DNA of 22,161 bases from a virus. The notes below the pieces were generated by a model that saw only the letters and a list, made by a program, of their open reading frames with translations, searched no databases and was not told the origin of the DNA. Location: IMG/VR virus record IMGVR_UViG_3300034019_001589, positions 1 to 22,161 of that record, one strand, 5' to 3'. The translations under genes and the position numbers were made by a program. Below are positions 14,894 through 20,159 of the stretch, in pieces (the stretch's first letter is position 1; every line of letters starts with the position of its first letter).

Positions 14894-14910
14894 GGGGGGG
14901 GGGGAGGGAG

Positions 14911-14938
14911 TTTTAAGTTTTAAGAATTAAGTTTTAAG
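14911..14938 (-). repeat. Heptamer leader array, copy 2
   Basis: On the plus strand the four heptamers read TTTTAAG, TTTTAAG, AATTAAG, TTTTAAG. The order is the same as in copy 1, including the degenerate third unit. The array lies between the holin candidate, whose stop codon it supplies, and the 54-aa membrane protein starting at 14893. The spacer to that ATG is CTCCCT followed by a run of 11 C on the coding strand. Confidence 0.75.
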
Positions 14939-15119
14939 GGTCGAGCGGCGGGCGCTTCTTGTTGAGGATGGCGTAGAGCGAGGCCACGCCGACCGCGATG
15001 CCGACTAGGAGCGAGGCGATGCGAAGCCACGCCTCGATCTCCGGGAGCAGCGACACCGTAAGCCCCGTCGCCGTAGCGACGAGGCCGGTGAAGGAGGCGG
15101 CGGCTTGGTGCGTGTCCAT
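14934..15119 (-). CDS. Candidate holin (61 aa, two TM segments)
   Basis: This 61-residue protein has two predicted membrane segments: about 8-25 (ASFTGLVATATGLTVSLL) and about 31-49 (RIASLLVGIAVGVASLYAI). It ends in a basic tail (NKKRPPLDP). Size and topology fit a small holin, which forms the inner-membrane lesion that times lysis. The start is the ATG at 15119, directly after the preceding stop (TAACAATG); a longer reading from 15173 would add a basic low-complexity stretch and is less likely. The TAA stop is provided by the first heptamer of the repeat array downstream. Three small lysis-type genes follow, which supports the call, but family membership is not proven. Confidence 0.6.
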   Translation of the reverse strand: MDTHQAAASFTGLVATATGLTVSLLPEIEAWLRIASLLVGIAVGVASLYAILNKKRPPLDP

Positions 15120-15121
15120 TG

Positions 15122-16072
15122 TTAGCTGAGGGCGGCGGCGAGCTGCGCTCCGGTGGTGGCCACGGTCGAGCATTGCGCGAGCCGGTCGGTCTGGAGCAGG
15201 TCGGTCTTGGCTTTCACCGCGTCGAGCTTCGAGGCTTCGGATGCAGCGAGTCTGCTGCTCACGGCTTGGTCCACTCGGGCCAACTCGACCGAAAGCTCGG
15301 AACGCACGGCTGCTGCCACCGTGCTGGCGGACGGCGCAGTGACTCCGGCGATGGCGGCCTCAAGGAGGCTTTGGTCGGCAGGATCGCTCGGCAGCGCATC
15401 GGTCTTCGATTTGATCCCTGATAGCTGGGTCGAGTTGGAATCCATTTCCGTGCGAATCTCGACCACGGTCGGGATCGAGAGGGCGGAGATGGCGGACTCG
15501 ACAAGGCTTTGGTCTGCGGGGTCGCTGGGGAGATTGTCGGTCTTGGCCTGGATGGCAGAGATCGCGGCGTCGAGGTTTGCCAGCTTGGTCGAGTTGGAAT
15601 CCAACTCGGTGCGGATCTGGACTACGGTCGGGATCGAGAGGGCGGTGATAGCGGACTCGACGAGGCTTTGGTCGGCGGGGTCGCTCGGCAGTGCATCGGT
15701 TTTCGCTTTGATGGCCGAGATGTCCGAGTTGGCTGGGGCCGTATAGCCCGAGGAGGCGAGGCGGGTGCTGGTCGCGGCGTCGAGATTTTCGACTCCAGCG
15801 CGGCCTAATACCCAGAGGCTCGGGATGTGCTGGGCGTCCACGGTGGAGTCCGTGGTTTTGAAAATGGCAGTGTATTCACCTTCCGAGGAATTGTTGGAGG
15901 TGAGCGTGTAGGAATACAGCCCGCCGCCGACAGCGGTGGCGCTGCCGCCGGTGACGATTTGTGTGCCGCTTGGGTCGTAAAGATCGACGGTAACGGTGAG
16001 GCCGGTTTTGCCTTGTTTACTGGCGGTGTAGAAGGCGAGGAACTTTACGGAGTTGGAGACTTGTTCGAGCAT
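15122..16072 (-). CDS. Repeat-containing appendage/baseplate-type protein (316 aa)
   Basis: This 316-residue protein has an N-terminal beta-sandwich-like domain (1-92) and a helical repeat region (about 115-295). The beta part contains LTVTVDLYDPSGTQIVTGG and GGLYSYTLTSN, as in phage proteins with an immunoglobulin-like or BppU-type fold. The repeats contain KTDALPSDPADQSLVESAI (from about 124), again at about 177 and 223, with a shorter KAKTD copy at 287. I placed the start at 16072 (MLEQVSNSVKFLAFYTASKQ), not 16177, because the extra 35 residues would be a Ser/Pro-rich shadow of the preceding gene. It has no Shine-Dalgarno sequence. A structural shaft or adaptor protein is likely; the specific role is unknown. 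Confidence 0.65.
   Translation of the reverse strand: MLEQVSNSVKFLAFYTASKQGKTGLTVTVDLYDPSGTQIVTGGSATAVGGGLYSYTLTSNNSSEGEYTAIFKTTDSTVDAQHIPSLWVLGRAGVENLDAATSTRLASSGYTAPANSDISAIKAKTDALPSDPADQSLVESAITALSIPTVVQIRTELDSNSTKLANLDAAISAIQAKTDNLPSDPADQSLVESAISALSIPTVVEIRTEMDSNSTQLSGIKSKTDALPSDPADQSLLEAAIAGVTAPSASTVAAAVRSELSVELARVDQAVSSRLAASEASKLDAVKAKTDLLQTDRLAQCSTVATTGAQLAAALS
15338..15709 (-). repeat. In-frame tandem repeats of the 316-aa protein
   Basis: Three imperfect copies encode KxKTDxLPSDPADQSLxExAI units, starting at residues 122, 175 and 221 of the 316-aa protein (spacing 53 and 46 residues). The first two also share the following SIPTVVxIRTExDSNST segment. At DNA level the copies are nearly identical over long runs, so they are recent or kept alike by recombination. 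Confidence 0.8.
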
Positions 16073-16085
16073 GGTTGGTGGTTGG

Positions 16086-16400
16086 TTAGATTTCTTCGGG
16101 TTGGGGCAGGAGCTGGAGGACTTGGGACATGGGGAGGACTTCGACGAGGGGGAAAAGCTCGGCGGGGAGATGCGCAAATCCGCCGGAGTAAATCCCGCCG
16201 GGGCCGACTTCGGTCAGCAAATCCGCGCAGAGCATTTTGCGGCCATCGACCAGATCGACGGGCGAGGCGACATGGCGCGGGTTGCCGTGCTCGGCTTGGA
16301 CGGCGGCGAGTTGGGCGGCGAGTTCGGGCGAGAATACGAGCGCGAGGTCTTTGGCGGTCTCGTAGCTCACAGGCTGGGTGATGAGGTCGGCGAGGGTCAT
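16086..16400 (-). CDS. Hypothetical small protein (104 aa)
   Basis: This 104-residue protein is acidic and has no membrane segment. The middle contains VDLVDGRKMLCADLLTEVGP followed by GGIYSGGFAHLP, a compact, plausibly globular fold. I recall no function. Its ATG overlaps the stop of the lectin-like gene by 4 nt (ATGA), and its stop lies 13 nt before the next start. It is therefore part of the appendage operon and may be a chaperone or small structural partner of the flanking fibre proteins. An out-of-frame ATG at 16177 inside this gene would give the next protein a 35-residue low-complexity extension; I rejected that start. Confidence 0.6.
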   Translation of the reverse strand: MTLADLITQPVSYETAKDLALVFSPELAAQLAAVQAEHGNPRHVASPVDLVDGRKMLCADLLTEVGPGGIYSGGFAHLPAELFPLVEVLPMSQVLQLLPQPEEI

Positions 16401-17233
16401 GGGATGGCGGCAGCGAGGGAGGTCATTAGCGTGCGAACTTGAGTGCCGAACTTGGCAAGGTCTAGAGATTCGCCCACGGAATAAAATGACAGCCTGTTGT
16501 CTGTTGGGCTAAAAATTGATCCCGAGTTATTTACTGCAAAAATCCATATATTCCCGTTGTGAGGCGCCTCAGAAGTAACCGAGAGGGTTCCGGATTGGTT
16601 GCCTGGTGCCGAATAACTAATGGTGCTCGCGGATGCTCTGCTGACGGCCAAAAACCCTGCTGCATTTTGTGATGATGCTGCCGCCAAAGGCCCTGCGGAA
16701 CTACGGGCTCGCACAAAATAACCGTTGGTAAATTGCGATAGATAATTGTTTTGCAAAGTCGAACGCCCAGCCACCCCAGATGCGCCTGCTCCAAGAAAAC
16801 TGGCGGCGTGAGTAACCGTAATTTCTTCTCCTCTGTAAATGCTTGCGTGGTAATTATTTTGAGGGTCGGCGTTGTTGTTTCGGTTAGAATTAAGATATTT
16901 AGTTGTTCCGTTACCCTTTAACCCTGATTTCCGGTTGTAGTCTGCGGTGACAAAATTTGAGTTGGTCGGAGCCGTGCCGACTAACGGCACAAGCGCACCC
17001 GATAGCGTGCGTGCCCCAGCAAGAATGCAGGAGGCTTTGATGGCGGTCCAGATGCCGTCTGACTTACACCCGAGAATGAAATCTTCGTAGGCGAATTTTA
17101 CGCTGTCTTCCAAATTTTGCCCGTCTGCTGCCTGGACAGCAGCGATGTAGGCGAGGGCATCGGTGTCGGCGACTTCGCGGACCTTGGTCGGAACGCGGAG
17201 GGGCGAGAGTTGGCCGTATAAAGGACTAAGCAT
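16397..17233 (-). CDS. Tail appendage protein, lectin-like domain (278 aa)
   Basis: This 278-residue protein is likely a tail appendage or receptor-binding component. The helical N-terminus contains ALAYIAAVQAADGQNLED and FILGCKSDGIWTAIKAS. A long beta-rich, Asn/Ser/Gly-rich domain (about 85-260) follows, of the kind found in concanavalin-like phage appendage proteins (NFVTADYNRKSGLKGNGTTK, then HNGNIWIFAVNNSGSIF). The region encoding the beta-rich part (about 16450-16980) is clearly AT-richer than both flanks and uses different codons, a sign of modular exchange of the host-recognition part. It overlaps the gene before it by 8 nt and the one after by 4 nt. An AAGGGG sequence 9 nt upstream of the ATG is a weak ribosome binding site. 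Confidence 0.62.
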   Translation of the reverse strand: MLSPLYGQLSPLRVPTKVREVADTDALAYIAAVQAADGQNLEDSVKFAYEDFILGCKSDGIWTAIKASCILAGARTLSGALVPLVGTAPTNSNFVTADYNRKSGLKGNGTTKYLNSNRNNNADPQNNYHASIYRGEEITVTHAASFLGAGASGVAGRSTLQNNYLSQFTNGYFVRARSSAGPLAAASSQNAAGFLAVSRASASTISYSAPGNQSGTLSVTSEAPHNGNIWIFAVNNSGSIFSPTDNRLSFYSVGESLDLAKFGTQVRTLMTSLAAAIP

Positions 17234-17594
17234 AGGTCAAATTCCCCTTGTTTGACCACGCGCCGACGGCGGATTGCTCCGAAGAGACATTGCCTGCGGC
17301 GTCGGTGGTGATTTTGTAGATGGTCCAGGATGGGGCGTCCTCGGCTGGGCCGGTGGCGGGGTAGTCGGCCCAGGCGAGGCGGCCCATGTAGAGGGTCGTG
17401 CCATCGGTGGCGGAGAGTTGCAGGTAGTCGCTGGGGTCGCGGGGGCGGGCGAGGCGGAAGACTTCTCCCAGGTGGTCTTTGGAATACAAGCGCCGGTCGG
17501 CGAGGTTTAAGGCGAGGCTCCCTTCGGCCACTTGCGCGGCGGCGGGGACTCGGCCTGCTACCGTGCTGCGGAGGAGCTTGAAGACCGTGGCCAT
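17226..17594 (-). CDS. Fibre/appendage protein with shared N-terminal module (122 aa)
   Basis: This 122-residue protein starts with LLRSTVAGRVPAAAQVAEG and continues SLALNLADRRLYSKD. This is the 'R-S-x-x-A-G-x-x-P-x-x-x-x-L-x-x-G-E-L-A-x-N-x-x-D-x-x-L-Y' module common at the N-terminus of phage fibre and appendage proteins, and a variant is in the 292-aa fibre upstream. The rest (YLQLSATDGTTLYMGRLAWA, then PSWTIYKITTDAAGNVSSEQ) is beta-rich and resembles small domains attached to lectin-like or fibre proteins. It overlaps the next gene by 8 nt. A short linker or attachment protein for the receptor-binding protein downstream is the most likely role. Confidence 0.62.
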   Translation of the reverse strand: MATVFKLLRSTVAGRVPAAAQVAEGSLALNLADRRLYSKDHLGEVFRLARPRDPSDYLQLSATDGTTLYMGRLAWADYPATGPAEDAPSWTIYKITTDAAGNVSSEQSAVGAWSNKGNLTYA

Positions 17595-17601
17595 GGAGAA
17601 G

Positions 17602-17629
17602 TTTTAAGTTTTAAGGATTAAGTTTTAAG
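17602..17629 (-). repeat. Heptamer leader array, copy 1
   Basis: Four head-to-tail heptamers read on the plus strand as TTTTAAG, TTTTAAG, GATTAAG, TTTTAAG. On the coding strand they form an A-rich CTTAAAA array, separated from the ATG of the 122-aa gene at 17594 by a 7-nt pyrimidine-rich spacer (CTTCTCC). The same architecture occurs before the genes starting at 14893 and 14501. It could be a promoter or an unstructured A-rich translation leader, or simply a dispersed intergenic repeat. Confidence 0.75.
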
Positions 17630-17641
17630 CAGTGGCCCCGT

Positions 17642-17674
17642 GGCGGCGGCGCGGGCTGGAACCGCACCGCCGCT
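17642..17674 (-). terminator. GC-rich hairpin, candidate terminator
   Basis: The arms 17643-17654 and 17662-17673 form a 12-bp stem around a 7-nt loop. On the minus strand every position pairs, with one U-G wobble. Four more C-G pairs (17636-17639 with 17677-17680) follow after a 3-nt internal loop. It lies just after the stop of the fibre gene and before the heptamer array and the start of the next gene. No U-run follows directly, so it is not a classical intrinsic terminator. It could attenuate transcription or protect the upstream mRNA 3' end. Confidence 0.5.
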
Positions 17675-17691
17675 GTGGGGGGAGGGAGCTA

Positions 17692-18570
17692 TTAGAAGCT
17701 GCCGCCGTCGATCTCAGTCTCGAGCGCGGAAACGCGGGAGGTGAGCGAGGTGGCTGCGGATTCGATGTTGCCTGCGCGGGACTCGAGGGCGTCGATGTCG
17801 CCTTCGTTGGTCGTCACACGGCCAGCCAGCGTGGTCGCTGCGGACTCGATGGCGTCGATGTCGGACTCGGCAGTCGTCACACGACCGGCGAGGGTCGTCG
17901 CGGCGGACTCGATGCTAGTGGCGCGGCTCTCCAACGCGGCAATGTCGCTCTCCACCTCGTCGAGGCGTGAGTCGGCGCTGGCGTTTTCGAGAGTGGTCAC
18001 GCGGGCTTCGACTGCATCAATGTCGCCTTCGGCTGTGGTGACACGGCCTGCGAGGGTCGAGGCAGCACCTTCGATGCTGGTGGCGCGGGACTCAAGGGCG
18101 TTGATGTCGCTCTCGGCTGTGGTGACACGGCCATCAAGCGCTTGCTCGGCTGCGGTGGCGCGGTTGACCTCGGCGGTCAGGGCGCTGGAGGCGCTGTTGG
18201 CGAGGGAGGTGATCGCACCGTTGAGGTTGCTGTCGGCGGCCTCGAAGGCGGCGACCACTTCCGTCAACGAATCGAGCGAGCCGGGAGTGACATTCGAGAG
18301 AACATTGTCAATGCGGGTGCCGAGGGCGGCTTCCGCTGCGGTGGCGCGGGAGGTTTCGGAGGTGATGCTGCTGTTCAGCGTGCTGACTTCCGAGGAGAGG
18401 TCGGCGTTCGTGGCGAAGTGGCCTTCACCGGCGAGGGCGACGATACCAGAGTCGAGTCCGATGTAGAGTTTGTCGTCAACCTTGTTGTAGGCGAGTTCGC
18501 CGATGGCGAGGCTGGCTGGGGCTCCTGCGTTACCGCTGAGGCGGCGTTTGATGCGAAGGGTATTGGGCAT
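17692..18570 (-). CDS. Coiled-coil repeat tail fibre protein
   Basis: This 292-residue protein is likely a trimeric fibre or tail-appendage shaft. Residues 4-40 match a frequent N-terminal module of phage appendage proteins, with a basic LRIKRRLSG, then AIGELAYNKVDDKLYIG. From about 55 to the end it is Ala/Ser/Thr/Glu-rich with heptad-like spacing. Repeats based on LAGRVTTAESDIDAIES begin at about residues 145, 173, 227 and 248, so a long parallel coiled coil is expected. It has no receptor-binding globular tip, and the C-terminus (IDGGSF) ends right after the coil. It may therefore be a spacer onto which another protein attaches. A GC-rich hairpin follows the gene. The next gene carries a version of the same N-terminal module. 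Confidence 0.72.
   Translation of the reverse strand: MPNTLRIKRRLSGNAGAPASLAIGELAYNKVDDKLYIGLDSGIVALAGEGHFATNADLSSEVSTLNSSITSETSRATAAEAALGTRIDNVLSNVTPGSLDSLTEVVAAFEAADSNLNGAITSLANSASSALTAEVNRATAAEQALDGRVTTAESDINALESRATSIEGAASTLAGRVTTAEGDIDAVEARVTTLENASADSRLDEVESDIAALESRATSIESAATTLAGRVTTAESDIDAIESAATTLAGRVTTNEGDIDALESRAGNIESAATSLTSRVSALETEIDGGSF
17719..18138 (-). repeat. Coding repeats in the coiled-coil fibre
   Basis: Degenerate in-frame repeats encode GRVTTAE/NxDIDAxES-type units, with the GRVTT motif at residues 147, 175, 229 and 250 and ESRATSIE at 160 and 214. Spacings of 28 and 21 residues are multiples of seven, as expected of a heptad coil. Such arrays often change length by recombination. 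Confidence 0.75.
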
Positions 18571-18609
18571 TTGTGTTAGGGGGTGTTTGGTTGTTCTGCG
18601 GGGTTAGTC

Positions 18610-18882
18610 CTAAAACTCACCGCCGTCCGCGTCGGACGAGATGGGTAGATAGGAAAGGGTGTCCACATCCCACCGGTGGGGGATGTTGGTATCTGCGGGA
18701 AAGTAAATGCGGGCGACGACGCCTTCGGCGGGAAAGTCGGCAATCGTCGAAAAACGCTGCACATCGTCGAAATCGTCGGGGATCATCGTGCCGGAGATTT
18801 GACCGGAGCTGTCGAGCTGCGCGACCTGGGCGGTCGTGCTGATCATGTTTCCGGTGAGGGGATCGAACGAAACTTGCGACAT
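18610..18882 (-). CDS. Small tail-fibre-associated protein (90 aa)
   Basis: This 90-residue protein resembles short fragments of phage fibre proteins. The segment LDSSGQISGTMIP (about 23-35) is of the 'L-x-x-x-G-x-I-x-x-x-x-I/L-P' type found in many fibre shafts. FPAEGVVARIYFPADTN is of the 'fPatGe.gkiYva.Dtn..yrW' type used in fibre tips and adaptors. It ends DADGGEF, and the next gene ends IDGGSF, so the two share a C-terminal DGGxF signature. It follows the 95-aa gene by 2 nt with no ribosome binding site, which suggests translational coupling. A fibre or collar accessory role is inferred; no enzyme motif is visible. Confidence 0.58.
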   Translation of the reverse strand: MSQVSFDPLTGNMISTTAQVAQLDSSGQISGTMIPDDFDDVQRFSTIADFPAEGVVARIYFPADTNIPHRWDVDTLSYLPISSDADGGEF

Positions 18883-18884
18883 GG

Positions 18885-19172
18885 TTACGCGAAGGGGGGA
18901 TACTGAACGAAGGAGGTTTTGAGTTGGGCGTTGTCGGTCGCGGGAACGCCCCCGAAATAGGTCATGCGGATGCGGGCGACTGCGGTTCCGCCAAAGCTGT
19001 ATTCGGTGTAATCGGTGTTGTTCGTGGCACCGACTTTGAAGACTTCAAACTTGTCGTAGAGAGGAACTGGAAATCCGGTGGTGACTCGCAGAGCCCCATC
19101 TGATGTGGCTTGGACGGGTTGCACGATGCCAGCAGAGGAGCGGGCGGCGATCTGGACGGTGGGGTTGCTCAT
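18885..19172 (-). CDS. Small hypothetical virion protein (95 aa)
   Basis: I do not recognise this 95-residue protein. It is beta-rich, with alternating polar and hydrophobic residues (FEVFKVGATNNTDYTEYSF, then ARIRMTYFGGVP), no membrane segment and no cysteines. It begins MSNPTVQIAARSSAGIVQPV, which reads like the start of a small virion surface or collar protein. It lies 39 nt after the adaptor gene and 2 nt before the next gene, so it is almost certainly co-transcribed and structural. Its leader is AT-rich and has no Shine-Dalgarno sequence. A decoration, collar or fibre-attachment role would fit, but nothing in the sequence decides between them. Confidence 0.6.
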   Translation of the reverse strand: MSNPTVQIAARSSAGIVQPVQATSDGALRVTTGFPVPLYDKFEVFKVGATNNTDYTEYSFGGTAVARIRMTYFGGVPATDNAQLKTSFVQYPPFA

Positions 19173-19211
19173 GTCGTTAATTTAATTATGGGAGAGGGTG
19201 TCAAGGGGTGA

Positions 19212-20159
19212 TTATTGGAACGAAGCGGACCAGCGGCGGACCTCGCCTTTGCGGAGCCAGGCGTCGTCCATTCGCTGCTGGAGGATGCCTTCGGCTCGGG
19301 CGAACTGGTAGTTGGCTTTGTCCATCTGGCCGTCCTCCGAAAGCGTCTCGGCGAGCGCGTAGAACTTAAGGTAGTCGGCCAAGAACGCGGGGATGCGGTG
19401 GCGTAGCCAGAACTCCTCATTCGTCGGGAGATTGCCGGTCGTGTCAGCGATAGCCTCGTAGCAATCGCCGGTCGTGTTGTAGTAAACGAGATCGCCCGCT
19501 GCGTAAGCGGTGGAGGAGTTGAAAGCGGTCGCTGTGAAGCGGGGCTGAGGCAGCGAGAACTCCACCCAGACTTGGCCAGAAATGTAATCCGTATCCGTGA
19601 TGAAGATGCGGTCTTCGGTGACGACGAAGGAAAGGGATTTTGTGACGCGGCCTTCGTCGGGCTTGATGTCATAAACCTTCAGCACATTGCCGATCACCTT
19701 CATGCCATTTTGCACCAGCAGCACATAGGGAATGAACTCATCGGCTGGGGCATTCTCGCTGGTCTCGATGTAGGTCGCGGTCAGGCGGTCGTTCCACGCG
19801 ACATTCTCCGCCGTGTCGATATTCAGCAGATCGCCCGCTGCGGTCGTGGTGACGCGCTTGATTCGCCATTCGAGATCAGCGAACGACGATCCCTGCAAGG
19901 CACGGCCAATGTAAGAGGTCGTGCCCACATAATCGCTCTCGTAGGTATAAAGCCCCGGCGCGTAGCCATCGCCTACTGGCGTGCGGGCCTCAGTCAAATA
20001 AACCTCGGGCCAATCAAAGAATGTCCAAGCCGTCGCGGCAGCGGTCGTCAAATACTCGGCGAGCGCTGTGGCTTGAGAAGCCATGAGCGGCTGCGCGGGG
20101 TCTATGCCCATGCGGGAAATCACGCCATCGCGGACGGTGCGGTAGGGTGTGGCCTTCAT
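19212..20159 (-). CDS. Neck/adaptor-like virion protein with carbohydrate-binding-like insert
   Basis: This 315-residue protein is placed directly after the portal and is likely the head-to-tail adaptor that docks under it. The N-terminal (1-60) and C-terminal (255-315) parts are helical; the C-terminal segment DYLKFYALAETLSEDGQMDK is of the type seen in podoviral adaptor/neck proteins. Between them sits a beta-rich middle. Residues about 212-252 follow the pattern of CBM5/12 chitin-binding-like modules: Y219, GD at 222-223, YY at 226-227, C233-Y234, then TG, a proline and W251. The start is supported by a strong AAGGAGG ribosome binding site about 7 nt upstream and a 4-nt ATGA overlap with the portal gene. 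The adaptor role is inferred from position and helix pattern. The carbohydrate-binding similarity is a motif impression only. Confidence 0.6.
   Translation of the reverse strand: MKATPYRTVRDGVISRMGIDPAQPLMASQATALAEYLTTAAATAWTFFDWPEVYLTEARTPVGDGYAPGLYTYESDYVGTTSYIGRALQGSSFADLEWRIKRVTTTAAGDLLNIDTAENVAWNDRLTATYIETSENAPADEFIPYVLLVQNGMKVIGNVLKVYDIKPDEGRVTKSLSFVVTEDRIFITDTDYISGQVWVEFSLPQPRFTATAFNSSTAYAAGDLVYYNTTGDCYEAIADTTGNLPTNEEFWLRHRIPAFLADYLKFYALAETLSEDGQMDKANYQFARAEGILQQRMDDAWLRKGEVRRWSASFQ

Noticed and set aside
16073-16177. An earlier ATG at 16177 for the 316-aa protein
   Set aside because: It adds 35 Ser/Pro-rich residues that overlap the preceding gene and are not protein-like. The ATG at 16072 follows the preceding stop by 13 nt.
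19176-19204. TTGACA on the minus strand upstream of the 95-aa gene, a possible -35 box
   Set aside because: No acceptable -10 hexamer lies at 16-18 nt spacing; the AT-rich stretch that follows is badly placed. It could be chance in a 39-nt gap.
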